Positions 51,001 to 63,000 of a DNA stretch of 64,000 nucleotides are shown here, one piece after another (the first letter of the stretch is position 1; each line of letters starts with the position of its first letter). The notes beneath the pieces were generated by a model. That model had not been told where the DNA came from. It saw only the letters and a list, made by a program, of their open reading frames with translations, and did no database searches. The translations under genes and the position numbers were made by a program. Source of the DNA: Serinus canaria (taxonomy: Eukaryota > Chordata > Aves > Passeriformes > Fringillidae); assembly GCF_022539315.1 (NCBI RefSeq), contig NC_066322.1:21958765-22022764 (forward strand), read 5' to 3'.

Positions 51001-54000
51001 TTACATCAGAGAAGAGCATTTTTTATATTAAACACTCTTACTCTATTCTAATCTAAACTTCTTTCAATAGCTTCCTTAAATATTAAATTATATTAATATA
51101 CTTCAAATACCTAAGTTATTTATCCAATGTACAAAAATTTTATAGCTATGAAATTACCTATGAAAATTTTTAAAAAGCTAACTTAAGCCTCTTAAATGTT
51201 CTGGGGAACTGGGTACCTGAATCCACTGAGTTTCAGGAACACTTAAAAACCTACCTCCTTTTATGTAATTTTGAAAGTTGCAGCCTGAATAAATGACAAA
51301 TTTGTTTTTGAGAGAGAGCTCTATCTTCTTTTATGGAGATTAATCCATACACATTTCCCTTTCCACCTGCTATTAAGTCCACTGGGATTTTTTTAATGTG
51401 ATCCCAAGTTAATTGATTGCCACAGAATTTCTCTATACTGTGCTCCAGAGGCTCTCTGAGGGCTGAAATGTTGTCTTACAGGAAAATGCCTCCTTTATCA
51501 GTCTAATACAGAAATAAACAAAGGGGTTTATTTTTAATATTCTTAGTAACAGATATATTTGAATTTGTTCCGGAAAAAAAAAGAAAAAAAAAGGGATGAA
51601 ATGTTCTTATTTGATCTAGTGAGACCTCCAAGCACGGAAGCACTGCTGGTTTATGGTTTGGCAGCCTGGAGGAGCAGAGGCCAAATGGTCCATTTGAGAG
51701 GCTGCAGGAGAGAGCCTGGCTGCCACAGGCAGTTCCCTGCAGCTCGCCGGGCACAGGCTCCTCACGAGAACCTTGGGAACTGTAAAAGAGAGATTACTGC
51801 CAGCCACTGGGATGGAGGGAAGGAAGGCTCATTCCCAAAGCTGCAGTTAGCAGGTAGGCTGGCAGGGGAGGGAGAAGGAAAAAGTGCTTTCCTGCTGCCT
51901 CAAAGTCCCAAGAAATACATGCAGTGCAGAAGTGGCTATGAATATGGTTTTACGTCTTAAAATTTTATTTTATTGTATCCTTTCCCCCTTGTTGAATATT
52001 GTGAGGTGGTACACAGGCAACCTGGCTGTTAACAGTGCAATTCAAGTGTGTCTGCCAACCACACTGTGCACTGAGTGGGTGGAAATCTTCATTTCAAGTC
52101 TTTTATAGCCTACTGTACTCTTTCCACAAAATCAGTGGGCTCATAAGTTTTTGAGAGAATGAAAACTTTTTGTTGGAAACTTTTCTGTGTTACAGCTTGG
52201 TCCTGTTGAACTTTTTGATATTATACTCTGACATAATGCCAGTTTCACCTGGAGCATGTACAGGTTTTCCTGTCTCTCCATCCTAAATGCCCTTACCTGT
52301 TCAGGCTACGACTGGGACAATGCCTTCCTAGGTTTCTGCAGCACCTGATGCCTGCCCTGAGGCTCTCAGCCCTCCCTGCTTCAGAGCTCTTTGAAGGCCA
52401 GTATTAAATGTGAACTGGGCTACAAGATACAAATGTCACTGTGAGGAAGGTCCCTCTGTTCTAGGCTAAACAATAACATGCACAAAGTGTTCCTTAATCT
52501 CTTCTAAAAGTATTCATTCTGTTCTCACACTTCAGCATTCCGTAAGAAAGCGTAGTATACCATGCCACCAGGTGTGCCACCTCTTACCATCCCTGGTGTA
52601 GGGGGATCCAGTATGGGTAAATGAAGGTGATATAGAAGGTAAGCTTATCCCCCAACGAGTTGCAGCTGGACCAATTACCCAAGATTAGAAGCAGGGCCTG
52701 ATCTTAACAGGCCACACCTGTAGCCAATAAGCACAAGCGATATAAAAGAGTGGATTGGGGGGATCTGGAGTCAGATGGCTGCTGCAAGGATCAGGAACAC
52801 TCAGTGCTTGGAGGAGCTGCTTGTGAGAAACATCGAGGAGGTATGAAGCTTTGGTGATGTGAAATCCTTGCTCTATAATGATGTTACAGCTCATGCTACC
52901 TAAGACAACACCTGGGAGAGAACAGATTGTATATTCAGAGCACAGATAGCTTTGCATGTTCATGTGCTAGAGCATGTAGCTGGTTTAGATATGTGAGCAG
53001 GATATGTGTGCCTCCCCATTTATGGAAAGGCAACGTTTTACCTTGCCATATGAAAATTTGGCACAGAAACAAAAAAATGCACAGAGAAGCAAGTGTGCGG
53101 TGCTGCTTAAGAATTAATATCTTGGGCTGGATTACTGGTGCTGCTCTGGACTAAACCTTGCTGCATTCGTTTGTGATTTTTGTCCAAAACCACACTACTC
53201 CAGACCCTCAGTCACTCCAGCAAGGAACTCCTGCATTATAAATCAGCTGCTTTGTCTGTATTTCTGCCAGAGGGCTGGCTGTTACCCTCTGGACTCTTTT
53301 GGAACAGCTTTGGGGAGAGGTGCTCCCCCAGGGTGTGTAGGACCAAGGCTCTCACCGTTCTCCCACGAAGCCTGGCAGGCACACACAGCTCAGCTCCCCG
53401 CCGAGGTCGCTGCAGTTGCCATAGTTGAAGCATGTCAGGTTCCTCTCTTCGTCCCCACACACTGTGTAAGGCAATCGTCGGTACCTGGGCACACAAGAAG
53501 GCAGCAGCAGTTATTTGCACTGCCCTTGTTTCTGGATGTCTCCTGCTCTCTCAGCTGGAGCAGGGGATTGCCCAAAGGACTGACAGCTGGAATTCAGATT
53601 TAAGGCTCCCAGAACATGTTTTGCCTAACTTTTTTAATATGATGAGTTTAATTTTTCTTTTCCAAATATTTACTGGCAAAATAATGATTCATTTATCATA
53701 AAATATAAAATGGACATCACTCTACTTACATTACTAATATGGTTCTCTGTGATACCTGGACAGCTTAGTATAAGAGCTCAAAAGAGAGAGACTTAACATA
53801 TGAGAGAAAAAATATTGGGCCACCATAAGGCATCTTCAAATCTGAGGATGTCCTTACTACTCAGAAAAAGTCAACAAAACCTGTCAATTTTAGTAATTAT
53901 ATCCTAAAAGATAAGCAACTATATCCTGTAATATAGGATATATTAATATATAGCGTGAAGATGATTGTCTGCATTCTTTGGGCTGCAGCAGACTGGATTT

Positions 54001-57000
54001 GTTGGAGTCCTCTGAAGGAAGGAGAAGGATTTTGCCTTCTTGGAGAGGAATTGGACATGCTTAGAGGGCAGAATTTTTTGGATGTGCCAAGAAGGGCAAT
54101 TAAAGGGAAAAGCCTACAGCCTTTCTAGAGGAGAGTCTGGGAGGAATAGGAAATAGCAGTGTCAGAAGCAATGGCAAAAGTGGGTTTTGTGGTGTTTGCA
54201 GCCACAAAACCCAGGACTTACTTACAGGACTGAGAGTAAGCTGGGAGGAAAAGATCAACCCAGAAAAGATGCTGTGGGTGGGGAGAAAAACAACTTATTT
54301 TCCTATTGTTATTTTCTCTTCCCAACTCTGAATTCCTGCATTTTTAGCTCTAGAGCAATATTACTCTAATAAAATATTGGTTTAGAGATTTGAAAACCTT
54401 AAGAATTTTTTTTCTGAAAAGAAGATGTAGCACATGTATTTTCAAGCTCTGGAAGACTTGTAATCTTGTCATCAGAGAGCTCACAGGACCAATGTTGACA
54501 GCAGAACAGGGCAACAGAGCTGTGCCTTGTTCCTTCAGTCCTTGTCTCATCAGTCTCTGCCTGAGCTGGCAGCTCTCCACTGTCTTCGTCCACTTCTAAT
54601 TGATCTGTACAACTTTCTGTACTCTTCATACATCGACTCTGCAGCCATGATTAATATAGAGACAGATGCAAAACATCTGTGTTTAAAACAAAGACATCAG
54701 GGATATAAAAGCCCTTCAGAAAAGATTTGACAAAACATTACAGATCAGCCTCCTTTACAGTACCTGCAAAACCTCCCTGTGAAGTTAGCAGCACACAGGC
54801 AGGAGTATCCATTAATCCCATCAACACAGGTGGCCCCATTCACGCACTGGTGGCCAGGACAGTCATCTATGTCCTCCTCACAGGTGTCCCCAGTGTAACC
54901 AGGCTCACAGCTGCACTCATAGGAGGCAATCCCATCTGTGCAGTTCCCATGGATGCAGGGGTTTGAAGAGCACTCATCAATGTTGACTTCACAGTAGGTG
55001 CCAGTCCATCCATCAGGACATACACAGCGGTAGGAAGTGTAGAAGTCTTCACATATCCCTCCATGCATACAGGGGTCAGAGCTGCAGAAATCTACCTGCA
55101 AACAGCCAGTAAGAGCAGGGTTTGCAGATATTTTGAGGAATTGCTCCTCTTGAGGTTTTTTAGTAGGGATGTCAGCATTTTCAAAGTATGAGAGATAAAT
55201 GCCGCTGATTTCTATGGTGCTCATGCACCCTCGCAGGCCATCCAGGCTGTCAAAAGCCTTGTCAGCCACGTAGATGTCTGTCTCTTCTCTTAAAAAGTTG
55301 AGGTTTCCTGCAGCAGCTGTGCTGGTTGCTGTGTCTTTCTTGTTGTCTATATCCATGTGCCATCTGGAGGACTGGGACAGGGGCTCCACCATAGTGACCA
55401 TCACTCGGTGCCATTTGCCATCGCTCACAGGCACTGAACTCACCAGAGTCAGCCTGTAGAAGCTGTTGCCACTTTGTAATTGAAAGAGGAGTTTGGAGTT
55501 GTGGATGCTGATGATGACAAACTCGGGCTCCCTCTCTGCATACAGCAGGATCACATCAGTGTCCCTGGTCCGAAAGCCAAAGATGATATTGGTGAGGTCC
55601 CTGCTGATTTTCCCGTTGCTTCTGTAAAATATCGCACTGCTCCGGCCACTGAACACTGCGTTAGCGAGACCTGTGCAAAGACAGCAGGTGAGAAACCAGG
55701 CCAGTTTTACAGCTATACATGAGGAAAGATGTCTCTCCAGTGCACAAGCCATGTAACTGCTTTTGGGTTTGCTGGAAGACAGTCAAATTCCACCAGTGTT
55801 TCACTTATCCTGGTCTGCCCCTCATGGCTGTGTAATTTACAGGGCAGGGCCAGCATCAGCTATAATCACATCCAAAGTGTACTGCTTTGCATCATCTCAG
55901 GTTACCACTCTAACACACAATTCTACATTACTGTTCTCTCTCTATTTCCAAAAAAGACATACATTTGTCACTTTATATTGTTTCCTAGGTACAGGCAGCT
56001 AGTTATTCCCTGTGACAGATCTGGATGGGACAAACATTTCTTCCCAATTCCTTTTTCTTTGGTGAGTCTTAGGACGTTTTATGAAGTATTTGATTGGATA
56101 CCAATTTCATCTCACTGATGCAAAAGGATGAATTTAATGGAAGTCACTTGATGGAAAGCCCCTTCAAAATCCCTGTGAGCAGTTGTGCCTGTCACATCCA
56201 AAGCCAGCTTCTCCTGGTGGGCAGGCACTGCCACAGCCCTGTGCAGGTGGAACTGGGGGGGCAGCAGGACTCAGCTCACACTGCTGTGAGTGAAAATTGA
56301 TGGGCAACGTTGTGGCAGCTTTATGGACATCTTCACAAAGGTATTTGACACCTTTTATTAGCATGGTTTCTACTAAAATGCACTTACTCAATGTTCTGAG
56401 GTTTCTGAGGATTTTAGACAGGGAGGAGGGACAGGAAGGAATGTCTTCTGTCTGTACCTCAGAAAAAAAATAGTTTTGAAAGATCTGAGATAAGATGGGT
56501 TTCTGAACTATCTCTGGGCTTAGTAAATCTTGAGGAAAAGAACCCTGGGAATCCCAGTATGAATTTACAGACTTCATGTCCTGATGCCGAGGCAGCAGAG
56601 GTGTAACTGCATTTCCTGGTGCATCAAATGCGATGTCTTTCTCGTGGAAAAAGTCTCCTCAGAGGAAATCATACTAAAAGAAAGTCAGATTTTTTCAAGA
56701 TTATTCCTGTTTTTTTTCAAATATCTCACTAAACCAGTTGAGTTGTTTTGTTTTTTAGCAGAAGACACAAGGCAGAGAATTCACTGCCCAGGAAAGCTTT
56801 TATTTTGTTATCCTGTGTTGAACAAGAAGTTTATCCTGTAGCTAAGAATAAAACTAGTTAAAAATGCAGTTCTGTCGTGCAGGAATTTTTGAATATCTAT
56901 CAGGGAAACTCCCTACTGTTGCCACATAAACCAGCACAGAAATCTAAAGGGGGGGACCTTGAATCATTGAAAGTGTAAATTAACTTGAATTTAGCAGAAG

Positions 57001-60000
57001 GAAACAGTTCAGGAACTGTTCACTTCACTGTCTCTGAGTGTTTCTTTTCTACCCTAATATGCAATACTAAATATTATGAGAGAATGTATTTTGATGTTAT
57101 CATTAAAGATATCTCTGAGAGAAGGAGCAATTATTTTAATTTCAGTTATAATTTTAAGCCATCCTGCAATGCTGATCCTAACAATCTGCATAAAAATAGT
57201 ATCATATTGGTCTATGACAGAGATCTTTAGTTGACCAGCCTTCCCATTCCTAAGAGTCAGCCACTCTGACAGCTCCCATCAGACTGAGTGGGTATTTACC
57301 TTCCCTCACAGGTTTTTATTAGGGCTTTTTTTCGTAGCAAAATAAAAAAATATTTTGTAAAAATCCCTACTTGCTCTTTTCAATTCAACACCAGGGTGGG
57401 AAGGAGAAGGAAAGTGGAGAAGGAAAGAGATGTGCAGGGTGGCTAATGATCCCAAGGCAGCTAATGGTCATCAGTTTTCAAATGGACTGCTTGGCATGCA
57501 GGTGCTTCTTATGAAGGCACTGCTTGAGCAACTGTACTGCAGGTATTGAGGTGACTTTCTCCAAAGCTATTCAAGATTTAAGAAAATCAAATGATGCAAT
57601 GGAAGTTATGTAGCTTGTCTTTCCAGGAAGATGGAGAACATTCTAGGGTTAATCCAACACTGTGTATCCTCTTTATCTCTGCAGTGGAAGTGTGAGGCAA
57701 TGTACTGATCTATGGGACAACCTTGACTAGTTGGGCTGAGTAAGTCAAAATAGCAGTTCTATGAACATCAGTGCCTGAGTCAGGGGTCTGGGGGAGAATT
57801 TCTGGGTTTGGTAGGGCAGACTCTTCCCATTAACATTACTTTAAACTGAAATAACTATTCTTTTAATACAGAAGTAAGATTTGAATGAACTTTAAAGGCA
57901 GTGAATACTTTGTTTCAAGGAAATGCTGCTGAAAATGCCTATTGCTGCTGACCTCCAAAGATGATTGGAACAACTGAAATGTACCTACATTCAAATCCTT
58001 GGTGCACCAGCTGGCATTGTGCTTCATGAGGACAGGGCCCAAGCTCACACCACTTAACTTCCTCACATGCCTTCCCCACTGTGTTAGGGGGGCACGTGCA
58101 AGTGAAGTCATCCCAGATGGAATAGCACACACCACCGTTGTGGCAGGGGTTGGACTAGGGGAAAGAAAAGAGAGAACCCCAGTATGAATCAAGGCTGTTG
58201 GACACCCAACTCTAGGCATGGGGGGCTGCTTGGCAAAAAAAAGTTTTCTTTCTATTTCAGATGGAAAATTATAAAGATCAGTATTATGACAGAACAGTAT
58301 GTTCAATATTAGTGAAAAACAGTATTCCAATCTCAAAATAGTTTCATTCTCCCCTATGAAAATACCTTTTGCTTCTGATACTCATCATATGTGGCATAGC
58401 TTAACAAACCCTGCTCTTTCTAGCATTTTTGCATGTTTTCCTAATCTGTCATTATAATCAAACAGTGTGGAACATCCTAAAAACATTTTCAGAAATTCCC
58501 CATTATAACCATGTGAAAATGCTTTGAAAAATATCATTCTTACCTTGCAGAGGTTGTCACCAGTGCAGCCCTGGGTGACATTGATCAGAGTTCGGTTGAT
58601 AAGAGAATTTGGTGGATTGGTGATGGGGAAGAATTCCAGCAGCTGGTTATTCACTCTTACATCTTGGATACAGCCCTTGAAATACCTGCCATTTCTGTCA
58701 GTTTCTTTGTTATCTGGTAGGCCTCCAATGTAAAGAATATCCTTACTTTGGATGGTTAGTGCTGGAGTAGAAATAAAGCCTAAGTAGTGAGAGGACTGGA
58801 ACAACTCCATCTTATTTGGTTCTATTTTTAAGGTTATTAAGTAAAAGTTTCCATCATTCACGGAGTGATTCCCTAATAACTTCATGGAATTTAGAGCTAG
58901 CAGGGTGAGTTTCCCACCTTCCAAAGAGACTCTTATGTAGAGGTGAGTGCTATTTCTCAGAGCCAGCAACAAGCCAGAAGGTTTGCGTGTTCGGACAAAC
59001 ATTGATATGATGAAGTTCTCATTCTGAGTGGAACCAACAGGAAAAGCAGCATAGCCTGAGGAGTCTTCGGATCCAAACCGGCCTGGAATGTACTCTTGAG
59101 GTTAGAGATATGGGAAAAGGGAAAAAAATAAAAAGAAAAAGAGAAGGAAGAAAAATAAAATAGTTAGGACTAAATTACAAAGGAGCCAATGCAATGCTCA
59201 AATAACTGGTTCTGGTGATATTTATATATGATAGTAAGATATGCTTCTATTTATGGATGAACAAAGACTTGGTCCAGCTGTAAATAGCTTCTGTTTCAAA
59301 ACTCCTTTTGGCTTCCATGGCTGTAGCACTAAGCTCCATTGCAGGACCATATGTTATATAATTGGGCACATTTTTCCTCTCTATCATGCTCTGTGTAATG
59401 CTGTGTTTTCAAGTAGTTAAACAAGGACAGATTCCTACAGTTTCCTGCATTGGTCCTCAGAAAAATCATTCTGGAAAGAACCTACCTGCTTTGATCCTCT
59501 GATGACGATGGAAGTTAAGGCAGTTCTGGGATTTTTTTTTGCACAGATTCCAAGCACAGAGAGCTGCTGGGCAAAGCCTTCTTGTGTGAACAGATCACCT
59601 GTGTGGTGCTGCAGGGGCTCCCCAGTTCTCTGACAAACTTTTTGTTGCTGGGGCTCAACATATGCTCACCTACATCTGCCTGTGTCCAGCCATGAATCCT
59701 GCTCAGTCCCTGAGTGCCCACAGAGCCACGGGAGAAACACGATCCAGGATCGGGCAAGTTTTCTTTTCTTTGGGCTTATCAATTAAAATGATTAAACCAA
59801 ACCCATCTGTCTGACCTTTACCCCTTATTTTCAGTAATGATTTTCAGTCTTTTAAGGATACAAAATATGTAGCCAAAACTATATTTTATTCTGATGAATC
59901 ATCTCTTTCTTAAAGAACAACTAAGTGTTTCTATTTTTACACTATAAGTTATGTGATCTTGTCCTCAGTATTACAGACTTCCTGCCTAAACAGTTTCAGG

Positions 60001-63000
60001 AGCTATTTTTTGTGTATCAAATTCCAAGAAAAAATAAACTGAGGTTTTTTTAAATGCTCACATAGCTGAAGATTCAGTTGACTATTGTGCAGTAAAACTC
60101 CTGGAGCAGAATGTCATGGGCCAACTTTCTGCCTGCAGAGCCATCTTTTTTTGTGACTGCATTAAAAAAAAAAGATGAAAATAGGGGACTGAGCGTGAAG
60201 CCCCACCAGACCCTTAAGAACCACACTGTCCTGCTGTGGGGTATGGTCAGATTATTTAGCAACAGGAATAAATCCCATACTTATTCCTAAACAGAAAAAT
60301 TTCCTAATTTAATTGGAAATAGTTTATGAATATTATTGCCTGTATACCTACATCTACTTGTTAAACAGACTTAATGCCTCAAAACACCAATTTCAACAAG
60401 AGTTTTAAGTTATATCGTCTCTTAAGGTGGTACTGGAGACTGAGACACTTTTTTCATGAGGTAAAAAGAAAAATTCTGCTGAACTGAGGGTTCCACAACT
60501 GCGGTATTAAAAAGAAGCCTTGATCTCCAGAAAGGTATTTCATGTTTACAATTACCTAGTCACATTTCTCTCTATTTATAAATGCACACATTTATCATCA
60601 GCCTGATCTGTTTGATGAGATGACTAGCATCACCTTGGTCAATATTAACCTCTTGGGTCACAACATCTGGATGTTGATCGAAATGAGTCAACATCTGTTT
60701 GTTATTTTGTATATGTAGAGAAAATATTGCGTCTTGTCAATTAAATACTTGGCAGCAACTTTTCTTCAGAAAGACACCAGCATTTCTTATGTCATCCTTT
60801 ACCACAAGCCTCCCCCACTCTGCCTCTTTAGAAACCTGCCACAGTCTTTTACATATGACATGTAGCTAGAACCTATGTACCAAAATGGCACGGTGCCACG
60901 ATTAGCAAGGAATATTGTGGTCAGCAGGAAAGAAAAGAAGCATGCTTTCTAATCATTCTCAACAGTTCTGATGCCAGAATAAGCTGCTCCTGGCCCTGAA
61001 TGGTTTTAATTTTGCTTCATATAAGAAGGCAAACTTATTTCCCAGATGTTGTCCTATATTCAAAAGTTGCCTTCCACGTCTTTGGATAAATTACAGCTAC
61101 ACTTCAAAGAAGTCTGTTCCAATTACCTCTCAGACTTTGTCATTTTGCAATAAAATCAAAAGGAAAAACTATTGAAAGGTATTGATAAGTATTAGGCAGA
61201 GCATGCAAAATGAAGTTGTATTCCAACATTTGAAATGTATTTGAAGGCCCAGCTTTCTGCAGCAATGCATTCAATAACCCCTGAGGCCAGTTGTTCAGCT
61301 GATGTGAATCAATGTAGCTTCACTGGCAGCACTGCAGCCATGCCAGTTTACACCAGTTTAGGATCTGTCCATTCCAATCTGACCACGGCTCTGCTCTTGT
61401 GTTTAATTTTTTTCCAGTCCACTTGGCAAATATATCTAGATAAATATACTTATGTGTGTATATGTGTATATATACATATTTATATGTATGTATTTCTTGC
61501 TCCCTAAAAAGCGCTCTGCTGACTGTGTGTGGATGAGGGAGGCAGAGGAAAGGGCATGGTGAGAAGACACAGTCCTGTGCAATTTTCTTAAACAAAACTG
61601 CTTGATTGAAATCCCTAAAACTTTGCCTGGGGAAGGATTACAGAGCTCACCCCAAAGCATTCCAGAGGGTTGCTGTATTTACAGCTCTAGGAGATCACCC
61701 AGCAGATGCAGCTGGACAGGGACCTCCTGTTATCCTTCCACTTAGCCCCTGCCTGCTCTGCAAAGATCATTTGTAGCAGGGAAAATGCTACAGGCATCTG
61801 CAGCTTTTGTGTTCCTGCTCACCACTGCCATGGAAGCTGCTTGCTGAGATGAGCTCTTCTGCTCACCCAGACTGGGCCATGTTTCCCTCTGGTCCCCATG
61901 CAGCTCTCTGGGAACAGCAGTCTGCACTGCAGATTGTCCAGCCCCACCTTGAGACCAGCTGAAGGATGAATGGAACCCGTTTCCAGCTGCTGAAGCCCTG
62001 CCTGCTCCTTGGGCTAATCAGTTTAAGCTAAGAGTATAATCTCATTCATTTCTTTTAAATTGGAATCTGTCTTTTTTTAGCTTACAGTACTTTTGCTTGC
62101 CTTTCATTGCCTTAAATGGAATCTCTTTATAAAAGCCTAGACAGCTCGAGGATAAAATTTTCAAAGAATGCTTTGAAAATAAGTTTTAAACTCCGGATGA
62201 CTTGCTTGCTTTCTAAATTTTACTCAGCATCCAGAGAACTACAGTTTTTCAGAGTTTATGGAGTGCCAAGAGCACTGAGAAGACTTTAAAACAAGAAGAG
62301 TGGAATCTACCAGTCTAGCCTTACGGGTTTTTGTTTTTTTTTTTTTTGGTCAGGCTGAAAAGCAGCCTTCCTGGGAAAATAACTAGAAAATAACTAAGGT
62401 GTGCAACTACTAACCTCTTGGCTTACCGCTCAACATTGAGCCCCAGGGATCCTAAGGGTCACTCTGTACCACGGCCAGGTAACTGGGATGGTTGGTGGCC
62501 GTGTTTTCAGCAGGCCCAGCAAACCCAGGCCCCAGCAGGGCTCCCTTACCTGCTGCACAGTCTGGCCCCACGTAGGGCCGGTAGCAGTCGCAGTGGTAGC
62601 TCAGCCACAGGTTGATGCAGCGTCCCCTGTTCTGGCACGGGTGGGGGTCACACCAGTCCCTTTTAGCACATCCTGTCCTGACATTTAAAGATGACCCAGA
62701 TGACACATTCTCTGGAGTAATAACATTCAAGTCTACCTCAATATCCTGAAGACAGCCTACAAATGAAGGTGCAGAATGTGTATTAAAGGTGTTCTGTAGA
62801 GAATGGCTGTTCCCCACTGGTAAGCCGCCCAAAAACGTGCTCTGAAACGCAAACATCACCTGCTCGTTATCTATCTTAGCAGACGTTTTATTGAGACAGG
62901 ATTCTACACAAGAGCTGTCAAGCAGATTAAGAATAACAGCTCTTGCCAAGGTTACCTCCACTGAATGCCATTCTCCATCACTGACATTATGTGGAATATG

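Larger units (their letters stand above)
50090..53355 (-). other. CRB1: CRB1 intron 10
   Basis: 3,266 nt. It holds a perfect inverted repeat (50841-50884), AT-rich sequence around 51000-51180 and a complete solo LTR (52597-52910) in antisense orientation. No other exon was seen. Confidence 0.85.

Noticed and set aside
57984..57986. Alternative CRB1 exon 8 donor (AATGTAG|GTACAT)
   Set aside because: Joining it to exon 9 gives a stop after three codons. The upstream donor AAT|GTAGGT restores the conserved EC-LANAVF junction.
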